NCBI RefSeq assembly: GCF_024710845.1
Contig: NZ_JANJTZ010000061.1
Span: 1 to 64,000, forward strand
From: Mesorhizobium sp.
Lineage (GTDB): Bacteria > Pseudomonadota > Alphaproteobacteria > Rhizobiales > Rhizobiaceae
Direction of reading: 5' to 3'
Length of the DNA stretch: 64,000 nt
Under the pieces are notes generated by a model. The model was not told the DNA's origin. It worked only from the letters and a program-made list of their open reading frames with translations, and ran no database searches. Position 1 is the first letter of the stretch. Each line of letters starts with the position of its first letter. Of the stretch, positions 17,769 through 25,441 are shown one piece after another. The position numbers were made by a program, and so were the translations under genes.

Positions 17769-18521
17769 TCAGTCCTCCGCGTCGGGCGCTTGTTCGGTCG
17801 CGGCCGTGTCGCGGAACGCGGCGTCTGTCAACCTGCCCAGAACCTGCAGGTACGCCACGAGCGCGTCCATCTCGGTCAGCCGCGTGGCGACCCCGTCGAA
17901 GGCGCTCACCTGGGTGGTCTCGCCATAGCGTTCGCTCACCCCTGAGGCCGCCTCGCTGTCCGGGAAAGCCTGGCCGTAGGCGTCCCGCGCCGCGTTGGCC
18001 ACCATCTCATCGGTGTAGGGCACTCCCAAGGCCTGCTGGGCTGCAAGATGCTGCCCGAGATCGCTCGTCCGAAGCTCGGTCCGCGCGAGGAAGGCGTAGG
18101 CCGGCATATTAGACTCCGGCACGACGTCGCGTGGATTGATGAGGTGGGCGACGTGCCAGAAATCGGAATACTTGCCGCCGACGCGCGCCAGGTCTGGACC
18201 TGTCCGCTTCGATCCCCATAACATCGGGCGGTCGTACTGAGACTCGACGGCCAGAGAGTAAGGGCCGTAGCGCTCGACTTCGTCGCGAAGCGTGCGGATC
18301 ATCTGGCTATGGCAAGCGTAGCAGCCTTCGCGCACGTAGATGTTGCGCCCGGCGAGTTCGAGGGGCGTGTAGACCCGCATGTCGGGCGCCTCTTCGACCG
18401 TCTCGTCAATCGTGAAGAGGGGCGCGATCTCGACGATGCCGCCGACGCTGGCAGCCGCGATGATCGCCAGCACGAACCCGATCGCCGAGCGTTCCAGCTT
18501 GCGGTGGAAGAGTTCAGGCAT
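17769..18521 (-). CDS. ccoO: Cbb3-type oxidase monohaem subunit II (CcoO/FixO)
   Basis: A 250-residue membrane-anchored cytochrome c. N-terminal helix (IGFVLAIIAAASVGGIVEIAP), then the CcoO signature YTPLELAGRNIYVREGC with the haem site CYACHSQMIR near residue 68, GPYSLAVESQYDRPMLWGSKRTGPDLARVGGKYS-type region (ESQYDRPMLWGSKRTGPDL), and the Met ligand in SNMPAYAFL. It lies 3 bp after the ccoN stop. Confidence 0.96.
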   Translation of the reverse strand: MPELFHRKLERSAIGFVLAIIAAASVGGIVEIAPLFTIDETVEEAPDMRVYTPLELAGRNIYVREGCYACHSQMIRTLRDEVERYGPYSLAVESQYDRPMLWGSKRTGPDLARVGGKYSDFWHVAHLINPRDVVPESNMPAYAFLARTELRTSDLGQHLAAQQALGVPYTDEMVANAARDAYGQAFPDSEAASGVSERYGETTQVSAFDGVATRLTEMDALVAYLQVLGRLTDAAFRDTAATEQAPDAED

Positions 18522-18524
18522 CTC

Positions 18525-20162
18525 TCATTCTCCCGGGAGGGCGACGGCCGCGGGCACATCGCTCTCGAGGCGCTTCGCCAAGGGCACGGTTCGGACCGTC
18601 ATCCAGATGTTGTAGCAGCAGACGACCGCTCCGATCAGGAACAGAAGGCCGCCGAAGGCGCGGGCGATGTAGTAGGGATACATCGCGACCAGCGAATCCA
18701 CGAAGGAATAGGCAAGCGCGCCGTCCTCGGTGTAGGTCCGCCACATCAAGCCCTGAATGATGCCGGAGTTCCACATCGCGAAGACGTAGATCAGCGTTCC
18801 GGCGATCGCCAGCCAGAAGTGGACCTCGACGAGCCTCGCCGAATACATGCCCTCGCGGTTCCAGAGGGTCGGCACGAGCGTGTAAAACGAACCGAAGGTG
18901 ATCAGTGCCACCCAACCGAGAGCGCCCGCGTGTACGTGGCCGACCGTCCAGTCCGTGTAGTGGCTGAGCGCGTTCACCGGGCGGATCGCCATGAACGAGC
19001 CTTCGAATGTCGAAAGCCCATAAAAGACAGCCGCCGCCATCATGAAGCGCAGCGTCGCGTCGTCGCGGACCCGGTGCCATGCGCCATTCAGTGTCAGAAG
19101 CGCGTTGCCTGCCGAAGCCCAGGACGGAACTAGAAGCATGACAGAAAACGTCATGCCGAGCGTCTGAACCCAATGCGGCAGCGCCGTATAATGAAGGTGG
19201 TGGGAGCCTGCCCACATGTAGAAGAAGGTGATGCCCCAGAAACTGAGGATCGAGAGGCGGTAGGAAAAGATCGGCCGCTGCGCCCGCACGGGGAGATAGT
19301 AATAGAGCATCCCGAGGAAGCCCGCGGTGAGGAAAAATGCGACTGCGTTGTGCCCGTACCACCACTGCACCATCGCGTCCTGGACGCCCGGCCAGATGGT
19401 GTAGCTCTTGGCATGGCCCCACGAGACCGGAACGGCCAGGTTGTTGACGATGTGGAGGATTGCGACCACCACGATGAAGGCCATGAAATACCAGTTCGCC
19501 ACGTAGATGTGGGGCTCGCGGCGGCGGGCGATGGTGCGCAGAAACAGGACGAAGTAGGTGACCCAGACCACGACGAGCCAGAGGTCGGCATACCACTCGG
19601 CCTCGGCGTATTCCTTCGATTGCGTCACGCCGAGCAGATAGCCGGACACGGCGAGCAAGCAGAAGAGGTTGAAGCCGAAGAGGACGAACCACGGGCTGAA
19701 CTGCCCTGCGAGGCGCGCGCGCGACGTGCGCTGCACGACATGGAATGACGTGGCGATCAGGGCGTTGCCGCCGAAGCCGAAGATGACCCCGGAGGTGTGC
19801 GTCGGCCGCAGCCTTCCGAAGGTCGACCAGGCCGCGTCGAATGCGAGGTCCGGCCAGGCAAGCTGGGCAGCGACCCAGACCCCCATGGACATGCCGAACA
19901 CGGCCCACGCCATCGACAGCACGATACCCACCTTGATCGGGTCGTCGTAATAGGAGGCCTCGCGGTCCTCGGTCGGCTCGGGCTCGTAGAACCCGGACAG
20001 GACCGGGTAGAGCAGTCCTCCCGCGAATAGGATCACCAGCAGGCCGTGAACGCCCAAGGTGTCGCTCCTGCCGAGCGCGGCCATCCCGATCCCGGCGGCG
20101 AGCAGCATGACGAGGACGACCGCCGCGTACTGTCTTTCCGTGGAGCTGAGTTTCCCGATCAT
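18525..20162 (-). CDS. ccoN: Cbb3-type oxidase catalytic subunit I (CcoN/FixN)
   Basis: A 545-residue haem-copper oxidase catalytic subunit of the high-affinity C (cbb3) family, with 12-14 helices. Key sites: RPTHTSGVIFGFGGNAL with the haem b ligand His, WWYGHNAVAFFLTAGFLG (CuB His), FFYMWAGSHHLHYTALP (CuB His pair and helix VII Tyr) and the haem b3/b ligands in TVGHVHAGALG. The ATG at 20162 was chosen over a longer frame (to 20453) that would cross the regulator gene. Its position in an operon with an NsrR-like regulator and a haemoglobin suggests use under microaerobic, NO-exposed conditions. Confidence 0.96.
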   Translation of the reverse strand: MIGKLSSTERQYAAVVLVMLLAAGIGMAALGRSDTLGVHGLLVILFAGGLLYPVLSGFYEPEPTEDREASYYDDPIKVGIVLSMAWAVFGMSMGVWVAAQLAWPDLAFDAAWSTFGRLRPTHTSGVIFGFGGNALIATSFHVVQRTSRARLAGQFSPWFVLFGFNLFCLLAVSGYLLGVTQSKEYAEAEWYADLWLVVVWVTYFVLFLRTIARRREPHIYVANWYFMAFIVVVAILHIVNNLAVPVSWGHAKSYTIWPGVQDAMVQWWYGHNAVAFFLTAGFLGMLYYYLPVRAQRPIFSYRLSILSFWGITFFYMWAGSHHLHYTALPHWVQTLGMTFSVMLLVPSWASAGNALLTLNGAWHRVRDDATLRFMMAAAVFYGLSTFEGSFMAIRPVNALSHYTDWTVGHVHAGALGWVALITFGSFYTLVPTLWNREGMYSARLVEVHFWLAIAGTLIYVFAMWNSGIIQGLMWRTYTEDGALAYSFVDSLVAMYPYYIARAFGGLLFLIGAVVCCYNIWMTVRTVPLAKRLESDVPAAVALPGE

Positions 20163-20181
20163 GGCGCCCTCTGAAAATCGC

Positions 20182-20637
20182 TCATGCTGGCTCCGAAGTC
20201 TCGCCGGTGAGGCCAAGCAGGCCTGCAAGAGCAGCCCTGTTTCCGGCAATGTCCGCCAGCGAATAATCGTCGAAAACGGATACGAACGCCGCGACCGCTT
20301 TCTTGACAACCCCCCTGAGCCGACAGGCGGAAGATATTGCACAGCTTCCGCCGTCGCAGCGCATACATTCGACCAACGCGAAATCGTGTTCGGTCTGCCG
20401 TACAACATCACCGAGATTGATCTCTTCCGGCTTCCTTGCGAGCGCGATGCCACCTGACCGTCCGCGCACGCTCGTCAGGTAGCCGAGACGTCCGAGGTGC
20501 AGGGCCACCTTGAGCAGGTGGTTGCGGGAGATGCCGTAGCTTTCGGCGACGTCGCCGACGCGGGAAGGCCGGCCCGGGTTCAGCGCTAGGTAGACCAGCA
20601 TGCGCAGCGCGTAGTCGGTGTGATAGGTCAGGCGCAC
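20182..20637 (-). CDS. Rrf2-family regulator, NsrR-like
   Basis: A 151-residue Rrf2 protein: winged HTH at the N-terminus (LTYHTDYALRMLVYLALN, AESYGISRNHLLKVALHLGR, VRGRSGGIALAR) and Cys at 91, 94, 99 and 105 (ECMRCDGGSCAISSACRL). Cys91-Cys99-Cys105 fits the NsrR spacing for an NO-sensing Fe-S cluster, with Cys94 extra. NsrR proteins repress NO-response genes until NO destroys the cluster. It lies between a truncated haemoglobin gene (52 bp upstream) and ccoN (19 bp downstream), so it probably regulates its own operon. RirA/IscR-type function is less likely from the DYALR start. Confidence 0.85.
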   Translation of the reverse strand: MRLTYHTDYALRMLVYLALNPGRPSRVGDVAESYGISRNHLLKVALHLGRLGYLTSVRGRSGGIALARKPEEINLGDVVRQTEHDFALVECMRCDGGSCAISSACRLRGVVKKAVAAFVSVFDDYSLADIAGNRAALAGLLGLTGETSEPA

Positions 20638-20689
20638 TGCTGCCTCCCCGGTTCGGAGGGCGCGATCGCCGCATCGCGGCTGGCGGCCG

Positions 20690-21133
20690 TCATCGATCAG
20701 CTCCCGAAGGGCGCTGCAGGCGGAAGAACATCGCGAGCTTCAAGCTTTTCGCTATGCGCTCGGCTCGGTCGACGAATGGCTGCGCTACCCCGTCAGGGTA
20801 GACCTCTTCCGCGGTGGCGCGGAAATGCCCTAACCAGACGTCGAAGTCTGCCTCGCGCACCTGTTCGAGCTTCGTGTGTGCGGGCACGGGGCGCCCGCTG
20901 TACGAGCCGTCCTTCAGGACCACCGAGCACCAGAAGTCAGTCAACTTCTCCAGATGCGGCTCCCAGCTTCCTACGATCTCGGCCGCGAAGATGGGCCCCA
21001 GCCGATCGTCCTGGCGGACGCGCCCGTAGAACTCGCGCACCAGGCGGCCGATGAAAGCCCGATCGACATCCGGATAGACGAAAGCTCGTTCCTCGGGTGG
21101 GCGCTGCAACTGCACGGATGCTCGCAAGATCAA
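20690..21133 (-). CDS. Group III truncated haemoglobin
   Basis: A 147-residue globin if started at TTG 21133, which has GGAG 8 bases upstream; no ATG gives a better start, and the frame reaches 21247 with no globin likeness. Globin features: helix B/C region IGRLVREFYGRVRQDDRLGPIFA, WEPHLEKLTDFWCSVVL, and the proximal-His stretch RPVPAHTKLEQV followed by DFDVWLGHF. Group III truncated haemoglobins are linked to NO or O2 handling. As the first gene before the NsrR-like regulator and ccoNOQP, it fits NO protection of the respiratory chain. Confidence 0.85.
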   Translation of the reverse strand: MILRASVQLQRPPEERAFVYPDVDRAFIGRLVREFYGRVRQDDRLGPIFAAEIVGSWEPHLEKLTDFWCSVVLKDGSYSGRPVPAHTKLEQVREADFDVWLGHFRATAEEVYPDGVAQPFVDRAERIAKSLKLAMFFRLQRPSGADR

Positions 21134-21134
21134 T

Positions 21135-21153
21135 GTGGTATCTCCTATGCCAC
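21135..21153 (-). promoter_or_regulatory. Inverted repeat enclosing the haemoglobin ribosome binding site
   Basis: On the coding strand the arms GTGGCAT and ATACCAC (6 of 7 positions complementary) flank AGGAG, which is the ribosome binding site of the TTG start at 21133. This could be the operator for the NsrR-like protein of the same operon or an RNA hairpin hiding the ribosome binding site. It does not match the enterobacterial NsrR consensus. Confidence 0.35.
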
Positions 21154-21310
21154 TTTTTAGGGTCGGCTCGCCCTGAAGGAAAGCTCCCAGATGTCGCAGC
21201 CCGCTTTCGTAAAGCGCTTTGCGCGGGAACAGCGTTCGGCCTGGCACGGCCGGCTAGGTTTTTGACTTGAGGGGAGATCGTGGATAATGCCTCCCGCCAT
21301 AAGCCCTGAA

Positions 21311-21571
21311 ATGTCGGTCAACGAGATCATGCACAGATAGCCTACGACCATCCGGGTCATGATCCGCCATCGAATGCTGTGCATTGGCTGCCCGATCGAC
21401 ATCTTCCACACCGTGGCGGACGCGGCCGCCGCCCATGCGGCGGACGAGGCTGCCTTCTCGGCCAAGCTGCTCACCGGCATGAGAGCAGACCCGTTTGCGG
21501 ATGCACCGTCCGCGTTCGAAGCAGACGCTCCCGAACCAGAAACCCGCGAAGGAGAAGCATCATACGCGTGA
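21311..21571 (+). pseudogene. DUF1858-like gene interrupted by a TAG codon
   Basis: In one frame, MSVNEIMHR (21311-21337), TAG (21338-21340), then PTTIRVMIRHRMLCIGCPID and about 65 further codons. DUF1858 proteins normally begin V-[DN]-E-I-M-x-R-W-P-x-T-I-R-V-F, so the TAG stands where Trp (TGG) is expected: a one-base nonsense mutation. Both Cys of CIGCPI, the hallmark of this redox-disulfide domain, are present. Downstream residues (FHTVADAAAAHAADEAAF) also fit. Unless the stop is read through or translation restarts at ATG 21359, the gene is dead. It is divergent from the haemoglobin/cbb3 operon. Confidence 0.65.
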
Positions 21572-21635
21572 TTGAAGCCGTCGGGGCCCGACTCGACCGG
21601 TCCGTCAAGATGGCGGCCACGGCCGTTCCTACCTG

Positions 21636-22064
21636 ATGTTCTGGTTGAACATGATTCTTTGCCTCTCGGTCATGTACGTCGTCATGTTCACGATGATCGA
21701 CGGACTGGGCGACTTCATGAATAACCTGAACATGTTCTACATGGCAGTCACCATGTGGGCGCCGATGGGCATCTTCATGCTGGAGACGATGCCAGGCATG
21801 TTCCCCAAGTGGCGCGTGAACTTCACCCTTTACATCCTCTTTGCGATTCTGCCTGCGACGTCCCGCTGGGCGACGCGGGCCCAAGCAGTCATCGATGATC
21901 GTCAGTTCATCGCATCGAAGATCCCGCACCAACCACGGGCAATCCTGATGTGCCGGGAAGCCATCCTGTGTCATCCCGGGCTCTTACACTTGTGCGGTGA
22001 GATCACACAGGCGCAGCGCGAGGAAATCGATCAGATGGAACGGATCGCGGCCCGGCTTCGTTAA
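21636..22064 (+). CDS. DUF305-like membrane protein, possibly decayed
   Basis: 142 codons from the ATG at 21636. Two or three hydrophobic, Met-rich helices (FWLNMILCLSVMYVVMFTMI, MFYMAVTMWAPMGIFMLETM) are followed by the DUF305-like tail DDRQFIASKIPHQPRAILMC and QAQREEIDQMERI. DUF305 usually carries a HH pair in IPHHSxAI; here the second His is Gln. There is no clear ribosome binding site, and family-like codons (GHGRSYL) continue upstream of the ATG without a start codon. The gene may thus be damaged at its 5' end, like its DUF1858 neighbour. Confidence 0.5.
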   Translation: MFWLNMILCLSVMYVVMFTMIDGLGDFMNNLNMFYMAVTMWAPMGIFMLETMPGMFPKWRVNFTLYILFAILPATSRWATRAQAVIDDRQFIASKIPHQPRAILMCREAILCHPGLLHLCGEITQAQREEIDQMERIAARLR

Positions 22065-22263
22065 ACGATATCAAAGGTGCGAGCGGTGGTTCCACACTGC
22101 CCTTTTATGCGGCTTTTTGAGCACAAATGGCGAACGAGATTAGCTATGAGCACCGTTCGTTAGGGGACTCTGATTGAACGACCTATGGAGTGCACCCCTA
22201 CGGGTGGACAGATTGATGGAAGGGCATTGACCGGTCGGCCGGGCTTTCGAAGGATGGAAGCCC

Positions 22264-22664
22264 ATGGTTCGACATCGCACACACAGCATCGAGTTCAAGC
22301 GTCAGGTAGTGCAGGATTATCTTGCCGGCGAGACACTCCACAGCCTCGGCAGGCGGCATGATCTGTCACGGGATTTGATCCGCATCTGGATCCAGAAGTT
22401 CGAGGCCGGAACATTTGACGACGAAGCCACGGCAGCCGACACGATCCAGACCTACGAGGCCAGGCCGCCCTGGAGCGGCTCGTCGGAGGGCAGGCTCTGG
22501 AGATCGAGTTTCTAAAGGGGGCTCTGAAGCACGGACAGTGGCCGAAAAGCGCGACTACATCCGTGATCGCCGGCCCTGGGGCATCTCGGTCGCAGAAGGA
22601 TGCCACCTGATGGGAATTGCGCGCTCGACCTTCTATGACCGGCCGGCCGTGAGCTTCGACGACA
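22264..22664 (+). mobile_element. IS3-family transposase remnant (frameshifted, truncated)
   Basis: OrfA begins at 22264 (VRHRTHSIEFKRQVVQDYL, GRRHDLSRDLIRIWIQKFEAG), a helix-turn-helix typical of IS3-family OrfA. Near 22460 the frame breaks; the leucine-zipper part (LERLVGGQALEIEFLKGALK) continues in another frame, and the start of OrfB (RRPWGISVAEGCHLMGIARS) in a third. All OrfB catalytic DDE residues are missing. The element stops at about 22664, where sequence similar to ParB on the opposite strand begins. Cannot transpose by itself. Confidence 0.7.
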
Positions 22665-22805
22665 CCGCGCGAGGTTTTCGACAAGGCTCATGACAAAGCA
22701 GTCCTCGACGGAGGCTTCGATCACGATGGCCGGAATTTCCGCTTGACCCAAGGCGATAAACGCTTCGAGCCGGCCTTGCCCGAAAACCAGATTGTAGCCT
22801 GGGCC
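22665..22805 (-). pseudogene. ParB/RepB-family partition protein fragment
   Basis: Leftward codons read GPGYNLVFGQGRLEAFIALG, then AEIPAIVIEAS, then FVMSLVENLAR, which is the ParB/Srx nuclease-like core (the GxR/H and ENLAR boxes) of ParB-family partition proteins as found on repABC plasmids and related elements. Only about 47 codons remain and neither end is complete. It abuts the IS3 remnant directly. It shows that this island contains debris from a plasmid or integrative element. Confidence 0.6.
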
Positions 22806-22941
22806 AGCTGCAACTTGCCGTGCCGGCGCGGATTTACTACAGTTACCTGTTCGGCGAACAGGCGCCGCTGGGGCAGATGCTCCTTCTGCTTGCCTCAGCT
22901 ATGGTCGCGGCCGCCATCGGCGCCGCGCTGACTGGCGGCAT

Positions 22942-24036
22942 TCAGCCGCTCCGACCCAGAACCGAGCGGCCGATCCGGCGCAACAGCCCCGCCATGCCCA
23001 GCAGCCACGCCGTGAGCGCGACGAAGACTAGCACTTCCGGGATAGGGTCGAGGAAACCATAGCCCATCGCGCGATCGAACTGATAGGTGCTTGTGGTGTA
23101 CATGCCCAAGGGAAACACCATCCCCCAAACTGCCGGCTCGTAGATGAACCGGTCCTTCATCCAGACGTACCGCCAGATCATTAACGCAAAGAGGAACGGA
23201 ATCCACCAACTCGCCACCGCCCAGAAGAAGAAGGTGAAGCCTTTAAGGAATGGCAACAGCGGCGTGACCATCGTCCAGGTCCCGCCGCGCAGGATAAGGA
23301 TCGATCCTGCGAGCGCCGTGATCGCCACTGCCCCCATGTTGATCCAGTAGGGAGGGCTGAAATCCTCACGGCTGAGCGGCACGAAGGTCAGCCGGTAGAA
23401 GATCAGCGGAATGATCGCCAAGTAGAGCATGCAGCCGATCATGAACATCGCGATGACTTGGAACTGTATCACCACGGGCGGCGCGGCAGAGCCGTCGATC
23501 ACGCCGCGCAGCACGACCACCGATTGGGTCGAGACCGCCGCGATCAGCCAAGCCCCATTGATGCCGCGTGCGAGCGTCGGCTTGCGCACCCGCACCGTGA
23601 CCGCGGTAAAAAAGGCATACATGACTGCGAACCACAGCCCGAGGCCCAGCCACCAGAGCGCCGTAGCGAGCCCGACCGCGCCCGCTACGACGACGTTCTG
23701 CGTGCCGAGAACGCAGGTCCCCGCCACGATGGTGAAGAAGCCGGGCGCGCGCTGGTGGTCCGAGATGTCGCGCAGGAGTAGCTCGCGGAACCTGAGCGCC
23801 CGCAGCAGTGTCAGCGCCCAGAGCGCCGGATAGGCCACCCAGTTCACCGCAACCAACGCGAGCGCGAGGGGGCGCATCCCGAGAAGTTGGCAGGCGATGG
23901 ACACCACGCCTGTCGCCATCACGAGCGCGAAATACCCCGGAAAGAGCGAGGCAGCCCCGTCGAGGATCAGGCGGTGAAGGCGTCGCGCGGCGGCGATGGC
24001 CGAGGCCCCCTCCGATGCCACCCTATCCTTGCCCAT
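22942..24036 (-). CDS. TDT-family transporter (TehA/C4-dicarboxylate type)
   Basis: A 364-residue protein with about ten membrane helices, of the TDT family (tellurite resistance/dicarboxylate/sulfite transporters, SLAC1 fold). Family start: LFPGYFALVMATGVVSIACQL; also NWVAYPALWALTLLRALRF, GTCVLGTQNVV and WIPFLFALMIWRYVW. The ATG at 24036 (MGKDRVASEG) was chosen; it lies inside the end of the upstream gene (14-base overlap), indicating coupling. The substrate cannot be told from sequence. Apparently intact although surrounded by decayed DNA. Confidence 0.85.
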   Translation of the reverse strand: MGKDRVASEGASAIAAARRLHRLILDGAASLFPGYFALVMATGVVSIACQLLGMRPLALALVAVNWVAYPALWALTLLRALRFRELLLRDISDHQRAPGFFTIVAGTCVLGTQNVVVAGAVGLATALWWLGLGLWFAVMYAFFTAVTVRVRKPTLARGINGAWLIAAVSTQSVVVLRGVIDGSAAPPVVIQFQVIAMFMIGCMLYLAIIPLIFYRLTFVPLSREDFSPPYWINMGAVAITALAGSILILRGGTWTMVTPLLPFLKGFTFFFWAVASWWIPFLFALMIWRYVWMKDRFIYEPAVWGMVFPLGMYTTSTYQFDRAMGYGFLDPIPEVLVFVALTAWLLGMAGLLRRIGRSVLGRSG

Positions 24037-24391
24037 ATCGCACCAACAGATCGAACTGCAGAAAAACAAGGACAAGCGCAGTGTTCAGCCCCCAAGCCAC
24101 GGTCAACCATCGTGCCATGGTGCCCCAGAACGGAGACGCGTTCTCTGCACAGCGCCAGATTACGAACAAAATCCACCACGTGTAGAGCACAGAAAGAAAG
24201 ATAAGGGCTTGTTGGAACAGCAGTTGTCCTCGATCAAGCGTTCTTGCGTGCAGAACGGCGAGCACGCAGCTTGCAAGCACGCCATGGCCCCAGAAAACCA
24301 CAGCCAAAGGCATTTCCCCGCGCCAAGCTCGAATCTCGGGATCGAAGAAACGCGCAAGAAACCGCCAAACACAGGATCCCGATCTCGTCAT
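24023..24391 (-). CDS. Membrane protein coupled to the TDT transporter
   Basis: A 122-residue protein with three likely helices (MPLAVVFWGHGVLASCVLAVL, ALIFLSVLYTWWILFVIW, WLTVAWGLNTALVLVFLQF). The start at 24391 (MTRSGSCVWRFLARFFDPEI) is chosen because the preceding codons are Arg-rich and unlike protein. Its end overlaps the TDT gene by 14 bases, so the two probably form a functional pair. No family recognised; it might be an accessory subunit of the transporter. Confidence 0.65.
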   Translation of the reverse strand: MTRSGSCVWRFLARFFDPEIRAWRGEMPLAVVFWGHGVLASCVLAVLHARTLDRGQLLFQQALIFLSVLYTWWILFVIWRCAENASPFWGTMARWLTVAWGLNTALVLVFLQFDLLVRYGQG

Positions 24392-24595
24392 CTCTCTGCC
24401 ATTTGAAATCAGTCTGGACTCCTGTGCGGGACGTCGGCACAGTAACGAAGGGACGTCGCGCATCCCAGTCTCAGTTGCATTCACGCACCTGATGTCGACC
24501 CTTCTTCAGGGCCTCAGCCGCCTTGGCCCCGGCGTACGACATCTCAACCATCTGCCTCAACTCAACTTGCGCGTCACGCATGTCGACCGCGAGTA

Positions 24596-24859
24596 TTATT
24601 CGGACAGATTGCAGGCCACTTGTTTTGGACAATGCCTGATTGTTCGAAACGAGAACAGTATTTTCACGCGGTCGTACATCTTCTTTTGTCTTTCAATCCT
24701 GCTAAACATTTCTTGCCTGCTGACAGCTTCCAGCAACAATGCGACATAATTGTCCTCGGGAAGCAGGTCGACGACCTGAGATCTGTCGCTAGGCTGGGTC
24801 ACAATTCTAAGATGATTGATCGCATTTTCATCCACAACGACACGTGACCATTCCAACAA
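24596..24859 (-). CDS. Hypothetical 87-residue protein, lower GC
   Basis: Reads as a plausible soluble protein (NHLRIVTQPSDRSQVVDLLP, NYVALLLEAVSRQEMFSRIE, RQKKMYDRVKILFSFRTIRH) with no recognised motif. The start could instead be the TTG pair just before the listed ATG (TTGTTGGAATGG). Base composition is clearly more AT-rich than the flanks, suggesting transferred DNA. It follows, 29 bp later, the secreted-protein gene at 24889-25215 on the same strand. Confidence 0.45.
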   Translation of the reverse strand: MLEWSRVVVDENAINHLRIVTQPSDRSQVVDLLPEDNYVALLLEAVSRQEMFSRIERQKKMYDRVKILFSFRTIRHCPKQVACNLSE

Positions 24860-24888
24860 AACCGTTAAATCATCTCTCTGCTCAAGTT

Positions 24889-25215
24889 TTAGACAGTTTG
24901 ACGATGTTTCATTACCAGCCCAAAAAGAAGAACTTCGTCCATGGAGAGCGTTTCAACGAACGAGTTGAATGTGGCTTGCGAAATGAAGGATATGCATCTG
25001 TAGACATATTTGCCGCGATCATTCTGTTTATGCAATTTTTCCGTGCAGATGTGGATCCTGCTGCCGAACGGGTTGTATTTTGGGTATTGAAGAAGCGGAG
25101 CTTCCTTGGTTTGGAAGGCAGGAGCCGACGTCACTTGGGTTAGCAACCCATAAGCCAACGCCAGCAACAGCGCCCACTTGCTGCATGCTCTTCTCGAGGA
25201 CCGAAGCATCAGCAT
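24889..25215 (-). CDS. Hypothetical secreted protein (108 aa), lower GC
   Basis: The N-terminus is a signal peptide (SSRRACSKWALLLALAYGLL, then TQVTSAPA cleavage region), and AAGGGGCG lies just before the ATG. The mature part has two Cys (HICTEKLH, YRCISF) and no known domain. With its downstream neighbour it forms a two-gene AT-rich patch next to an IS110 remnant, a sign of horizontal acquisition. Function unknown. Confidence 0.5.
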   Translation of the reverse strand: MLMLRSSRRACSKWALLLALAYGLLTQVTSAPAFQTKEAPLLQYPKYNPFGSRIHICTEKLHKQNDRGKYVYRCISFISQATFNSFVETLSMDEVLLFGLVMKHRQTV

Positions 25216-25441
25216 CGCCCCTTGTTCTCAATGACCTCTTGCGGCTCGCCTCAGGCGGACAAGGCACGGACAGTCCCGGCGACCTGCAAAGATGCCCCGT
25301 ACGCAGCCCATCGCCAAAGTATCAAAATTACCACTGAATTTTCTGGAGAATTTGATCCAGGTCAATCAAGGGCACGTCAGTGTGGCCAGTCGCGGAGTGG
25401 AGACGAGAAGACGCACCACAATGGCGAGCGCGGCCAAGCTG

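Noticed and set aside
18514-19908. Long minus-strand frame overlapping ccoN
   Set aside because: Out-of-frame shadow of ccoN, Arg/His-rich, no domain.
22820-22941. Plus-strand frame with a hydrophobic stretch (YYSYLFGEQAPLGQMLLLL)
   Set aside because: Could be a membrane-protein fragment, but it is short, has no known family and no start site; left as unexplained debris beside the ParB fragment.
24475-24585. 36-codon leftward frame (MRDAQVELRQMVEMSYAGAK)
   Set aside because: Helical and plausible, but no ribosome binding site or family; too little evidence.
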